DNA from: an uncultured bacterium
GTDB taxonomy: Bacteria; Bacillota; Clostridia; Oscillospirales; Ruminococcaceae
Assembly: GCA_905214265.1 (NCBI GenBank)
Contig: CAJMLQ010000010.1
Coordinates: 1 to 45,324, forward strand
Reading direction: 5' to 3'
Length of the DNA stretch: 45,324 bases
Part shown: in pieces, positions 31,555 to 39,528 of the stretch
How positions within the stretch are numbered: position 1 is the first letter of the stretch
Layout: each line of letters opens with the position of its first letter
The notes under the pieces: model-generated
What the model saw: only the letters and a program-made list of their open reading frames with translations
What the model was told of the DNA's origin: nothing
The model's database searches: none
Made by a program: the position numbers and the translations under genes

Positions 31555-32418
31555 CTAAACCAGCTTCATGGCCAGGCGGAACAGCGGCTCCGCCAGGAAG
31601 AATCCCGCCGCGCAGCTGGCCGCGTTGGCCGTGACCGCATAGGCGGCCTTCCAGCCTTTTCCGCGGCCTTTCAGCAGAGCAAGGTAAGCGCAGAGCTCCA
31701 CAGCCAGAACGACCAGTTCGGCCGGGAATAGGAGAAAATAGTAGGACAGATAACCGCCTTGTACGGTCTGGAGCCCCAAGAAGAGGAAAAGCCCCACCTG
31801 AGTCGCCAGATTGATCAGCAGAAAGACCAGCCAATTTTCCTTCAGCGGGAAGCGGAACAGCAGCAGGAGCACACCTTCAATGAGCAGGGTGGGAAGCAGC
31901 GTTCCCAGAAGCTGGACCAGATAGGCCCAGAAGGCGGTGGGCTGGGAGATCTGGTTAGCGGCGAAGTCCCAGGTGACGTGGACCTGCAGCGCGTCCCGGC
32001 GGACCCAGTCGGATATGGTGACTGTTAAGTCCTCTGTCACAACAATGAACCGAAATTCTTTCGGCACTGCGTAATAGCTGAAAACATGGATCATGGCGTC
32101 CCCTTCGGGTTCTCCGGTCAGTTTTCCGAAAAGGGGGATGCCGGTGCCCCCGGCCAAGCCGGGATGGCCGTCCGGACCGGAAAAAGCCTCCAGAACCGCC
32201 AGCATTTCAGGATCCAGGGAAGCCCGCTCTTCTTCCGACAGGGAAAAGTCCCTGTCGCCGCCTTCCACCAGTAGATCGAGGTAGTAGGTCCCCTTCGGCG
32301 GGTTCTGAACCCGGACGGTCACCATGGGCTTCGGCCCCATATCGGCAAAAACCGTCAGGGGGAGGGCCATGGCAGCTAGCAGGAAAATGCAGATACACAG
32401 CCAGAATTTTCGGTTCAT
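31555..32418 (-). CDS. Exported multi-pass membrane protein of unknown function
   Basis: A 287-residue protein. A signal peptide (KFWLCICIFLLAAMALPLTV, likely cut near VFA) is followed by an extracellular beta-rich domain of ~140 residues that begins DMGPKPMVTVRVQNPPKGTYYLDLL, a start seen in uncharacterised Clostridial proteins. The C-terminal ~125 residues hold four to five membrane helices (LLPTLLIEGVLLLLFRF, VFLLINLATQVGLFLFLGL and others). The function is unknown. An AAAGGAGG site precedes it. Confidence 0.78.
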   Translation of the reverse strand: MNRKFWLCICIFLLAAMALPLTVFADMGPKPMVTVRVQNPPKGTYYLDLLVEGGDRDFSLSEEERASLDPEMLAVLEAFSGPDGHPGLAGGTGIPLFGKLTGEPEGDAMIHVFSYYAVPKEFRFIVVTEDLTVTISDWVRRDALQVHVTWDFAANQISQPTAFWAYLVQLLGTLLPTLLIEGVLLLLFRFPLKENWLVFLLINLATQVGLFLFLGLQTVQGGYLSYYFLLFPAELVVLAVELCAYLALLKGRGKGWKAAYAVTANAASCAAGFFLAEPLFRLAMKLV

Positions 32419-32461
32419 AAAGACGCCTCCTTTGTCCGGATCTTTTTTGAAATTTGAGAAA

Positions 32462-33094
32462 TTACAGCCTCTCCCGGAGAAATGCGGCCACGGTCTTGCC
32501 CAGCTCTGTAAAACCGGCCTCCGTGGGGTGGCAGTAGTCGGCGTACCAGGTTTCGTCCCAGCCCTCCGCAGCGGCGAAGAGATCGTCCACCTCCACGTCC
32601 AGGCCCCGAAGCGCCTCCAGAGCGGCTTCGTTGTAGGCGCGGATCTCCGCCGTGAAGCGGGGATTGACCCCTACCTTCCCGTTGGGATTCATGGGGGTAG
32701 TGGTGGCAAAGACAATCCGGGCGTTGGGGAACAGTTTCCGCAGTTGCCAGACGATGCGGCGGACGTTCTCTGCATACACCTCCGCCGGGGTCAGAGAAAC
32801 CGGTTCACCGTTCCAGTGGGCCACGTCCCAGTGGCCGCAGTTGAAGTGGACCAGATCCACGGCCTCCCGGTCACACAGGCTGCTCCAGGTCAGGAGTGAC
32901 ATGATGGTGTACTGGGTGCTGCGGCAGTTTTCCTCTGGATAAAAAACATTGGCGGCACCCGCGAGGATGGCTTTCACAGTTTCGCAGTATCCCAGGCGGA
33001 TGGAATCTCCGAGGAGAAGAACACTCTTTTTCCCCTCCTCAGCGGCCAGCTTTTGGAGCTGGCCGCCGTCTTCAATATAATGCGTCTGCGCCAT
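32462..33094 (-). CDS. SGNH/GDSL-family hydrolase
   Basis: A 210-residue esterase-like protein. Block I with the nucleophile Ser is LLLGDSIRLGY (about 25-35), the oxyanion Asn is in HFNCGHWD (about 84-91), and the Asp-His pair is in YADYCHPTEAG (about 185-195). Such enzymes remove acyl groups from sugars, lipids or cell-wall polymers. No signal peptide is present, so the substrate is inside the cell, perhaps acetylated plant oligosaccharides. An AGGAGG-type site lies upstream. Confidence 0.88.
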   Translation of the reverse strand: MAQTHYIEDGGQLQKLAAEEGKKSVLLLGDSIRLGYCETVKAILAGAANVFYPEENCRSTQYTIMSLLTWSSLCDREAVDLVHFNCGHWDVAHWNGEPVSLTPAEVYAENVRRIVWQLRKLFPNARIVFATTTPMNPNGKVGVNPRFTAEIRAYNEAALEALRGLDVEVDDLFAAAEGWDETWYADYCHPTEAGFTELGKTVAAFLRERL

Positions 33095-33152
33095 AAATTG
33101 GACCTCCTTTTATTGAATCGTTGCAGTTTTTAGGAATCGTTCCAGATTCTTC

Positions 33153-34073
33153 CTACGCATGTTCCTCTGTGTCCTCTCCGGCCGAGGCGGATGCAGGGCG
33201 TTTTTTTCGCAGGAAGGACAGCTTGGTCTCCGAAAGAATGACCGCCGCGAAAATCAGTAGGAATCCCGCGCCCAGGCGCAGGGTCAGCTTTTCGTGATAA
33301 AAAACCATGGAAAAGGCGACGCCGAAAACCGATTCAAGGCTCAGCAGAATCGCCGCAGAGGAGGGGTCGGCGTACTTCTGCCCGACATTTTGCAGCAGCA
33401 AGGCGGCAGTGGTGGCGAATACCGCCAGATAGGCCACGCCCAGCACAGCATTCAGTGTCACGACGGTGGGAAACGGCTCCGTGGCCAGCCCCAGGACCCA
33501 TGAACAGACTGCCGCCGCGCCGAACTGGACGACGGTCAGCAGTACGGGGTCCTTCCCCCGGCTGAACCGGGCCACGGCGATGATGTGGGCGGCGTAGAAA
33601 AAGGCACCCACTAGGGTCAGGGCGTCGCCGAAACGGATGGAAAAGTTTCCGTCCAGAGAGACCAAGCCGATTCCGGCCAGGCAGAGAAACGCCGCAGCGA
33701 AATTGTAAAGATCCGGCCGGCGTTTTTCGGTGATCCAGAACAGGAAGGGCACCAGTACACAGTAGGCGGCGGTGAGAAAGGCGTTTTTCCCCGGGGTGGT
33801 ATCGGTGATGCCGATGGTCTGGGTGCAGTAGGCGGTGAAGAGCAGGACGCCCAGGATGCTGCCCTGCCAGAGATATGAAAAGTTGAGGACTTTGAGCTTT
33901 TTCCAGAAGATCAGAGCCAGCAGCAGGCATCCGACTGTGAAGCGGATGCCCAGCAGAATGTTGGGTGGGAAGACGTCGACGGCGTTCTTGACGATGAAAA
34001 AGGAACTGCCCCAGATCAGGGCCGCAATGAAAAGAGCAAATTTCGGCAGAAAATGTTTGGCGGTGTCATTCAT
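33153..34073 (-). CDS. EamA/DMT-family transporter
   Basis: A 306-residue membrane protein with ten predicted helices in two EamA repeats (FALFIAALIWGSSFFIVKNA at the first, GDALTLVGAFFYAAHIIAVA at the second). It belongs to the drug/metabolite transporter superfamily; the substrate is unknown, with amino acids or nucleotide-sugar-like metabolites common. The C-terminal tail is charged (LRKKRPASASAGEDTEEHA). It overlaps the hydrolase gene upstream by four bases and is probably co-translated with it. Confidence 0.9.
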   Translation of the reverse strand: MNDTAKHFLPKFALFIAALIWGSSFFIVKNAVDVFPPNILLGIRFTVGCLLLALIFWKKLKVLNFSYLWQGSILGVLLFTAYCTQTIGITDTTPGKNAFLTAAYCVLVPFLFWITEKRRPDLYNFAAAFLCLAGIGLVSLDGNFSIRFGDALTLVGAFFYAAHIIAVARFSRGKDPVLLTVVQFGAAAVCSWVLGLATEPFPTVVTLNAVLGVAYLAVFATTAALLLQNVGQKYADPSSAAILLSLESVFGVAFSMVFYHEKLTLRLGAGFLLIFAAVILSETKLSFLRKKRPASASAGEDTEEHA

Positions 34074-34843
34074 GATGTCGTGGATTCTCCTGTATGATTA
34101 TTTGGCGGCTGTTCGCCGGTGAACCGGAGCAGAGCCCGAGTCAGCTCCTCCTGATCCCGGGACGGATAAAAGTAATGGCAACTGTCCCCAAGAACCCGGA
34201 CGGAGGCGTTTGGATTGCGCCGAAAGGGCAGCGCAGACCGGCGGCAGACGAATTCGTCCCGCCCCGACTGAAAAACCAGCATGGGGACGGAAAGATTTTC
34301 CGCCAGCGGACGGCATCTGCGGCCCGCTGAGAAAAGCTCCAGATAGCGAGGGATGAAGCCCGCGCAGGCGGAAAGGGTGAAGTCCCGGATACTGCACGCG
34401 TCCCGGGCGGCAGCGGCCAGGGGGTCTGCAGGGCGGACTCGGCAAAAGGTGGCGCTCAGGCCGTTCCAGGCACCGGAGGGGCTGAGCTTCGTATACAGCG
34501 GGACCGCCATGAGAAAGAGTCCCTTTATCCCTTGGGGATTGGCAGCGGCTTCTTCCATAACCAGCAACGCCCCCATGGAGTGCCCGGCCAAATACAGGGC
34601 GGAGTGCTTCCTTCGAAGCTCCTCTGCCGCCTCGCGGATCGCTCCGCGCCACTGCTCCATAGAACTGTGGGCGAAATCACGAGCGGTTCCCCCATGGCCG
34701 GGCAGGAGAAGGCTGCGGATGGTGAACTTTTTATCCAAGGCGCGGATCAGGCCGGAGAACTGATCCGGGCTTTCCAAAATGCCGTGGACGAAGAGAACTG
34801 CGGTATCCGAACCCGGGTTTTCTCGAAAAAAATCCTGGTGAAT
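34070..34843 (-). CDS. Alpha/beta hydrolase, apparently with an ATT start
   Basis: About 257 residues with an alpha/beta-hydrolase fold: oxyanion loop LFVHGILESPDQFSG, lid, nucleophile Ser in AGHSMGALL, Asp in QSGRDEFV and His in LGDSCHYFYPS. The fold resembles monoacylglycerol lipases and carboxylesterases. No ATG, GTG or TTG exists between the fold and the end of the preceding SdpI-like gene. The SD TAGGAGG at that gene's stop codon points to an ATT at 34841-34843, seven bases on. The frame continues upstream as the shadow of the SdpI-like gene. It overlaps the EamA gene by four bases. Confidence 0.8.
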   Translation of the reverse strand: MHQDFFRENPGSDTAVLFVHGILESPDQFSGLIRALDKKFTIRSLLLPGHGGTARDFAHSSMEQWRGAIREAAEELRRKHSALYLAGHSMGALLVMEEAAANPQGIKGLFLMAVPLYTKLSPSGAWNGLSATFCRVRPADPLAAAARDACSIRDFTLSACAGFIPRYLELFSAGRRCRPLAENLSVPMLVFQSGRDEFVCRRSALPFRRNPNASVRVLGDSCHYFYPSRDQEELTRALLRFTGEQPPNNHTGESTTS

Positions 34844-34854
34844 AGGCGTGCCTC

Positions 34855-35244
34855 CTAATGCTCCGAAGTCTTTCGGAGTCCGTTTTTGTGGAAGTTTTTC
34901 CGCAGGGCGATTTCCGTGGGGAAAATCGAGACGATGAGCACGGCCGTCTGTACTCCGCAGACAACGCCGCCCCAAAGCCCCACGGCGTCCGCTGCTTTTC
35001 CCAGCAGAAGGAGTATGGCGGTGATGGTTAGGGGGAGCAGGACCCACCCCGTTGTTATCCAAACCTTCCCGCAGTGGCGGTGGGCGAATTCCCAAGTCTC
35101 CCGGTTTTTCATGGAGAGGGCGGTGCGGTAGCCGAAGATGGGATTGATTTCCCGGGGCGCTGCCCGGCGGAAGGCCGCGCCGACCCCGATCATAGAAAGA
35201 GGGATAAGCAAATCCATGACCAGCATAAAAATCCAGAATCCCAT
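34855..35244 (-). CDS. SdpI-family membrane protein
   Basis: A 129-residue protein with about three to four membrane helices. The signature GYRTALSMKNRETWEFAHRH followed by CGKVW is that of the SdpI/YhfL family; SdpI of Bacillus is an immunity protein against the SdpC toxin, but most members have unknown roles. The ATG at 35244 is nine bases from GGAAAGG; another ATG at 35253 touches that site and is less likely. Its stop codon is part of the next gene's ribosome site. No SdpABC-like toxin gene is nearby. Confidence 0.85.
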   Translation of the reverse strand: MGFWIFMLVMDLLIPLSMIGVGAAFRRAAPREINPIFGYRTALSMKNRETWEFAHRHCGKVWITTGWVLLPLTITAILLLLGKAADAVGLWGGVVCGVQTAVLIVSIFPTEIALRKNFHKNGLRKTSEH

Positions 35245-35264
35245 GCGCTCCATCCTTTCCGGCG

Positions 35265-36464
35265 CTATTTTTGTGCCAGACGGTCCCGGATCGCGTCGAG
35301 GAGCCGGTGGGCGGCCGCGTCCTTGGAGAGCAGGGGCAGCTCCTCCTCCGAATCCGGGGTGATCAATGTAAGCACATTGGTGTCTCCCGCGAAGCCCGCT
35401 CCGGGAACCTTGACGTTGTTGGCGGCGATCATGTCCAGGTGCTTCTTCTGGAGCTTTTTCCTGGAATTTTCCAGCATGTCCCGGGTTTCCATGGAAAAAC
35501 CGCAGAGAAACTGTCCCGGATGCCGGTGCTCGCCCAGCCAGCCCAGAATGTCCCGGGTCCGGCTGAGAGGGATGGACAGCTCGCCGTCCCCCTTTTTGAT
35601 TTTGTCCTCGGACACCTCTGCCGGGGTGTAGTCGGCCACGGCTGCGGCCTTGATGAGGATGTCCATCTCCCCGGAGCGGGAGGTGACGGCTTCGAACATC
35701 TCTGCGGCGGAGACCACCGGAACCACTTCACAGAACCGGGGCGGAGGAAGCTCCGTTGGGCCGGTGACCAGGGTGACTGCCGCTCCCCTCCGGGCCGCCG
35801 CCCGAGCGATGGCGTAGCCCATTTTTCCGGAGGAATGGTTGGTCAGGTAGCGCACTGGGTCCAGGGCCTCCCGAGTGGGGCCGGCGGTGACCAGGATCCG
35901 CTTCCCGGCCAGATCCTTTTCGCACTGGATCTCCTGGAGAACGTAGTCGCAGAGTTCTTCCGGCTCCGGCATCTTCCCGGCCCCGGTGTCGCCGCAGGCC
36001 AGGCGTCCGCAGGCGGGCTCCACCACGGTGAAGCCGTACTTCCGCAGGATGCCGAGGTTATCCTGGGTGATGGGGTTCTCGAACATGTGGGTGTTCATGG
36101 CCGGTGCGACAATTTTTGGGCAGGTACAGGCCAGCACCGTAGTCGTCAGCATGTCGTCAGCCAGCCCGTGGGCGAATTTGGCCAAGACGTTGGCAGTGGC
36201 CGGAGCCACAATCACTACGTCAGCCCGTTTGGCGAGGGAAATGTGTTGGATATTGAATTGAAAATTGCGGTCAAAGGTGTCGACGACACATTTGTTTCCG
36301 GTGAGAGACTCAAAAGTGACAGGAGAGATGAACTGGGTGGCGTTTTCCGTCATCAGGACGCAGACGTCGGCGTGGAGCTTTTTGAGCATCGAGGCAAGGG
36401 CGGCGGCCTTGTACGCCGCGATTCCCCCGGAGACGCCCAGCAGCACGGTTTTTCCGGTGAGCAT
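35265..36464 (-). CDS. coaBC: Bifunctional phosphopantothenoylcysteine decarboxylase / phosphopantothenate-cysteine ligase
   Basis: A 399-residue coenzyme A enzyme. Residues 1-~180 are the FMN-dependent CoaC domain (GVSGGIAAYKA, catalytic His74 in NIQHISLA, PAMNTHMFENP, and the Cys motif CGRLACGDTGAGKMPEP). Residues ~185-399 are the CoaB synthetase (LVTAGPTREALDPVRYLTNH, then SSGKMGYAIA, and KIKKGDGELSIPL). Together they turn 4'-phosphopantothenate and cysteine into 4'-phosphopantetheine using CTP. The ATG at 36464 follows AAGGAGG. The later CoA step (coaE) is in the fusion gene at 20465. Confidence 0.97.
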   Translation of the reverse strand: MLTGKTVLLGVSGGIAAYKAAALASMLKKLHADVCVLMTENATQFISPVTFESLTGNKCVVDTFDRNFQFNIQHISLAKRADVVIVAPATANVLAKFAHGLADDMLTTTVLACTCPKIVAPAMNTHMFENPITQDNLGILRKYGFTVVEPACGRLACGDTGAGKMPEPEELCDYVLQEIQCEKDLAGKRILVTAGPTREALDPVRYLTNHSSGKMGYAIARAAARRGAAVTLVTGPTELPPPRFCEVVPVVSAAEMFEAVTSRSGEMDILIKAAAVADYTPAEVSEDKIKKGDGELSIPLSRTRDILGWLGEHRHPGQFLCGFSMETRDMLENSRKKLQKKHLDMIAANNVKVPGAGFAGDTNVLTLITPDSEEELPLLSKDAAAHRLLDAIRDRLAQK

Positions 36465-36498
36465 GGGAAGACCTCCTTCAGGATGGATTGCTGTCCTT

Positions 36499-36527
36499 AT
36501 TGTAGCACAATTTTTGCGGCGGGACAA
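36499..36527 (-). promoter_or_regulatory. Predicted promoter of coaBC
   Basis: On the minus strand TTGTCC (36522-36527), a 17-bp spacer and TACAAT (36499-36504) with an upstream TGC lie 35 bp before the start codon. It may drive coaBC and the genes through the EamA transporter. Confidence 0.65.
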
Positions 36528-36565
36528 CGCCGGGATGAGATTTTTTGTCGTTTTCCCCGGGGCTG

Positions 36566-36597
36566 TTGATGAAAAGTTGAAAATTCTGCGGTATTCT
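36566..36597 (+). promoter_or_regulatory. Two-component target promoter, copy 1
   Basis: TTGA half-sites at 36566 and 36577 are 11 bp apart, and GGTATTCT follows with the putative -10 TATTCT at 36592-36597. No -35 hexamer exists at normal distance. About 28 of 36 bases match the element before the ABC genes (38552-38583) at identical spacing. Direct repeats with 11-bp period near -35 are typical OmpR-family sites, so this is probably an autoregulatory promoter. Confidence 0.6.
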
Positions 36598-36650
36598 GTG
36601 TTAAGATAGAAAAAGAAACTTTTTAAGAAAAAGAAAGGCGGGCACGGCAC

Positions 36651-37343
36651 ATGGCGCATCTTCTGATAGCAGACGACGAAAAGGGGATCACCGGGCTGCT
36701 CCGGGATTATTTTGAGCTAAACGGCTACACGGTATCCACGGCCGGAAACGGCGCCGAGGCCCTCCGGCTGGCGGAGCGGCATCCGGATCTGATCCTGTTA
36801 GACATCAACATGCCGGGAATGGACGGGCTGGCGGTCTGCCAGCGGATCCGGGATTTTGTGTCCTGTCCGATTCTGTTCCTCACCGCCCGGGTAGAGGACG
36901 CGGACAAGATTCGGGGCTTTCAGGCCGGCGGGGACGATTATGTGGTCAAGCCCTTCAGCCTGGACGAGTTGGGGGCGCGGGTGGCCGCCCATCTTCGGCG
37001 GGAGGAGCGGCGGCGGGACAGCAGCCGGGTGCGCTTCGGCGGAAATCTGGCCATTGATTATGGCCAGCGGGCGGTCTACTGCGGCGGAAAGCCGGTGCCA
37101 ATCCCCAAAAAGGAGTTCGACATTCTGGAGCTGCTTTCCATGAACCCGGGACAAGTCTTCGACAAAGAGCGGATCTACGAACGGGTCTGGGGCTGGGACA
37201 GCGAAGGGGACAGCGCCGTGGTGGCCGAGCACATCCGGCGGCTGCGGGCACGGCTTTCCGAGGCCGGATTTCCGGGCTGTATCGAAACAGTCTGGGGCGT
37301 GGGGTACAAGTGGAAGCCCTTCCGTCAGGAGGAGCAGGCATAA
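36651..37343 (+). CDS. OmpR-family response regulator
   Basis: A 230-residue transcription factor. The receiver domain (1-~120) has the acidic pocket (DDE at 8-10), phospho-acceptor Asp51 in LLDINMPGMDG, Thr78 and Lys100 in VVKPF. The C-terminal winged helix-turn-helix (~128-228) has the OmpR/PhoB pattern (KEFDILELLSMNPGQVF, ending TVWGVGYKW). The kinase gene follows with a TAATG overlap. The next operon encodes an ABC exporter that carries the same promoter element, so it is the likely target. This resembles antibiotic- or peptide-sensing systems of Firmicutes. Confidence 0.95.
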   Translation: MAHLLIADDEKGITGLLRDYFELNGYTVSTAGNGAEALRLAERHPDLILLDINMPGMDGLAVCQRIRDFVSCPILFLTARVEDADKIRGFQAGGDDYVVKPFSLDELGARVAAHLRREERRRDSSRVRFGGNLAIDYGQRAVYCGGKPVPIPKKEFDILELLSMNPGQVFDKERIYERVWGWDSEGDSAVVAEHIRRLRARLSEAGFPGCIETVWGVGYKWKPFRQEEQA

Positions 37344-38536
37344 TGGAAAAAGTAAAAAAACGGAAAACCCTTCGGGAGTGGCTCCGGGACCTGAGCCTTC
37401 GGAAGGCACTGGTGCTCAGCACCGTGGTAACGGCAGCTGCCGCTGTCGCGGCGATCCTTGGCCTGAGCGACCTGATTTCGGATCTGCGTCAGGCGATCAT
37501 CGAACCGTTTTTGACGGAGGTCGAGTTCTCTCCGGGACTGTCCACCTGGGTCCTGGAGGGGACCATGCTGCCGCCTGACGTGGATTTCTGGTACCGCTAC
37601 GGCGGGGACGTGGGAACCCTGACGGTGGCCTTGTGCATCGCGGGGGCGGTGATCGGGGAGGCCTTCGCCTTTTACCGCTGGAAGCTGAAAAAACCTCTGG
37701 AGGCGCTCCATATGGCGACGTGGAAGATCGCGGACAACGATCTGGATTTCCAAATGGCGTTCCTGGGGACCGACGAGATGGGAACCCTCTGTTCCTCCTT
37801 TGAGACCATGCGGGCGGCGCTGGAGGAAAACTACCGGGCCATGTGGAGGTCCTCTGAGGAGCGCAAACGGCTCAACGCGGCCTTTTCTCACGACCTGCGT
37901 ACCCCGCTGACCGTGCTGCGGGGCTATACGGAGCTGTTGGAAAAATACCTGCCGGAGGGAAAACTCTCGCCGGAAAAGGTGGCAGGCACAGTGGAGGCTA
38001 TATCCACCCAGGTGACGCGGCTGGAGCGCTACACCGAGAGCATGAGCGCCATGCAGCGGCTGGAGGACCTTCCCATAGAGCCGAAGCCGGTCTCCACAGC
38101 CGCTTTGGCCGTTTCCCTGGAGGAGGCAGGGAAGATTCTCTGCCAGGGCCGGGAGGCCGCCTTCACCATCCGGACAGAGGGCCTGCCGGAGCAGCTTTTT
38201 CTGGATACTGCCGTCGTCTCCCAGGTGTTTGAGAACCTGGCCGCCAACGCTGCCCGATACGCCGGGGGCCGCGTCGCCGCGCTGCTGCGGATGAAGGGGA
38301 CGGTACTGGAGCTGCTGGTGGCGGACAACGGGCCGGGCTTCTCGCCGGAGGGTCTCCGCCGGGCGGCCGACCCCTTTTACCACGAGGAATCCGGCGAAGG
38401 GGACCGGGAGCATTTCGGGTTAGGGCTCCACATCTGCCGGGTGCTCTGCGAAAAGCACGGGGGTGGGCTGCTGGTTGCCAACAGCCTCAGCGGGGGAGGC
38501 TGTGTGACGGCGCGGTTTCAGACGGAACTGCCGTAA
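37343..38536 (+). CDS. Sensor histidine kinase
   Basis: A 397-residue membrane kinase. Two helices (about 20-42 and 91-113) enclose an extracellular loop of ~48 residues, a size too small for a large ligand domain. A HAMP segment (~114-165) leads to the phospho-acceptor His183 in FSHDLRTPLT. The ATPase domain has the N box (NLAANAARY), G1 (DNGPGF) and G2 (FGLGLHICR). It overlaps the regulator stop codon (TAATG) after an AGGAGG site. It should phosphorylate the adjacent regulator in response to an envelope signal, perhaps a substrate of the ABC exporter. Confidence 0.94.
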   Translation: MEKVKKRKTLREWLRDLSLRKALVLSTVVTAAAAVAAILGLSDLISDLRQAIIEPFLTEVEFSPGLSTWVLEGTMLPPDVDFWYRYGGDVGTLTVALCIAGAVIGEAFAFYRWKLKKPLEALHMATWKIADNDLDFQMAFLGTDEMGTLCSSFETMRAALEENYRAMWRSSEERKRLNAAFSHDLRTPLTVLRGYTELLEKYLPEGKLSPEKVAGTVEAISTQVTRLERYTESMSAMQRLEDLPIEPKPVSTAALAVSLEEAGKILCQGREAAFTIRTEGLPEQLFLDTAVVSQVFENLAANAARYAGGRVAALLRMKGTVLELLVADNGPGFSPEGLRRAADPFYHEESGEGDREHFGLGLHICRVLCEKHGGGLLVANSLSGGGCVTARFQTELP

Positions 38537-38551
38537 AAAATTTTGCCAGAG

Positions 38552-38583
38552 TTGATAAAAGGTTGAAAAGCAGGTGGTATCCT
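38552..38583 (+). promoter_or_regulatory. Two-component target promoter, copy 2
   Basis: TTGA half-sites at 38552 and 38563 (11 bp apart) and GGTATCCT with -10 TATCCT at 38578-38583 repeat the layout of copy 1 base for base in spacing. It starts 101 bp before the ABC ATPase gene, and predicts that the response regulator activates the exporter. Confidence 0.6.
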
Positions 38584-38614
38584 TTGGATAAAACCAAGGG
38601 ATACCGCCTGTTTT
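38571..38614 (+). terminator. Terminator of the two-component operon, overlapping the next promoter
   Basis: A 17-bp stem with two G-T pairs (arms 38571-38587 and 38594-38610, core GGTATCC) closes a six-base ATAAAA loop and ends in TTTT. It includes the -10 region of the following ABC promoter, so the same bases serve both purposes. Confidence 0.7.
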
Positions 38615-38652
38615 GGCGCTCTCGGGATTTTTTGAAAAGGAGCGTATCAGCA

Positions 38653-39528
38653 ATGGCAGCAAATGAAATCATCATCCGCGGCCTGGATCAGTTCTACGGC
38701 CGCAGGCAGGCGCTCAAGGGGATCAACCTGACCATCCGGCCGGGGATGTTCGGCCTTCTCGGACGAAATGGCGCGGGAAAGACCACCCTGATGCGGACCC
38801 TGGCCACCCTGCTGGAGGCCCGCCACGGCTCCATCAGCGTCTGCGGCGTGGACATCCGCCGTGCCAGTGAGGTCCGGCGCATCACCGGCTATCTGCCCCA
38901 GGATTTTTCTATGTACCCCTCCATGACGGTGACGGAAGCCCTGGATTATCTGGGAGTCCTCTCCGGGATGAGCACGGCCGCCCGGGCTGTCCGTATTCCG
39001 GAGCTGCTTCGCCGGGTCAATCTGGAGGAGCAGAAGGGGAAGCGGATCAAGTCCCTCTCCGGGGGGATGAAGCGGCGGCTGGGCATCGCCCAAGCCCTGC
39101 TTCATGAGCCAAAGGTCCTCATCGTGGATGAACCAACCGCCGGGTTGGATCCGGAAGAGCGCATCCGTTTCCGCAATCTCCTCTGCGAGGTTGCGGAGGA
39201 CCGGGTGGTGCTGCTGTCCACCCACATTGTCGGGGACATCGAGGCCGCCTGCGAGGATATCGCAGTCCTGGACCGGGGGGAGCTGGTCTACAATGGGACG
39301 GTGGGGGACCTGCTGCGCCGGGCGGAGGGAAAGGTCTTTTCTGCTTTCGTCCCCCGGCTGGAAATGACTGCCTTTAAGGAAAAATACCCTGTGACCGGCA
39401 TGGTTTCCCAGGGGGAGGGGAGCCAAGTGCGGTTTCTTTGTGAAGGAGAACCTCCCGCGGGGGCGCAGCCCTGTGAGCCCGGCGTGGAGGACGCTTATCT
39501 GCTCTGTCTGGGAGGTGAACGGGAATGA
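38653..39528 (+). CDS. ABC transporter ATP-binding protein
   Basis: A 291-residue ATPase subunit of an ABC-2 type exporter. Walker A is GRNGAGKTT (38-46), the signature is LSGGMKRRLG, Walker B is LIVDEPTAGLDP, and the switch His is in LLSTHIVGDIE. The C-terminal ~70 residues are an extension of variable sequence. The ATG at 38653 follows AAAGGAG; the open frame upstream from 38563 spans the terminator and promoter and is not coding. It overlaps the permease gene (ATGA). The CcmA/BcrA-like pattern suggests antibiotic or peptide export. Confidence 0.94.
   Translation: MAANEIIIRGLDQFYGRRQALKGINLTIRPGMFGLLGRNGAGKTTLMRTLATLLEARHGSISVCGVDIRRASEVRRITGYLPQDFSMYPSMTVTEALDYLGVLSGMSTAARAVRIPELLRRVNLEEQKGKRIKSLSGGMKRRLGIAQALLHEPKVLIVDEPTAGLDPEERIRFRNLLCEVAEDRVVLLSTHIVGDIEAACEDIAVLDRGELVYNGTVGDLLRRAEGKVFSAFVPRLEMTAFKEKYPVTGMVSQGEGSQVRFLCEGEPPAGAQPCEPGVEDAYLLCLGGERE

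Noticed and set aside
33131..33152. GGAATC-GATTCTTCC hairpin after the EamA gene as a terminator
   Set aside because: The stem has a bulge and no T-run follows on either strand.
35271..36569. Plus-strand open frame (432 codons) opposite coaBC
   Set aside because: Shadow of coaBC, which has all CoaB and CoaC motifs on the minus strand.
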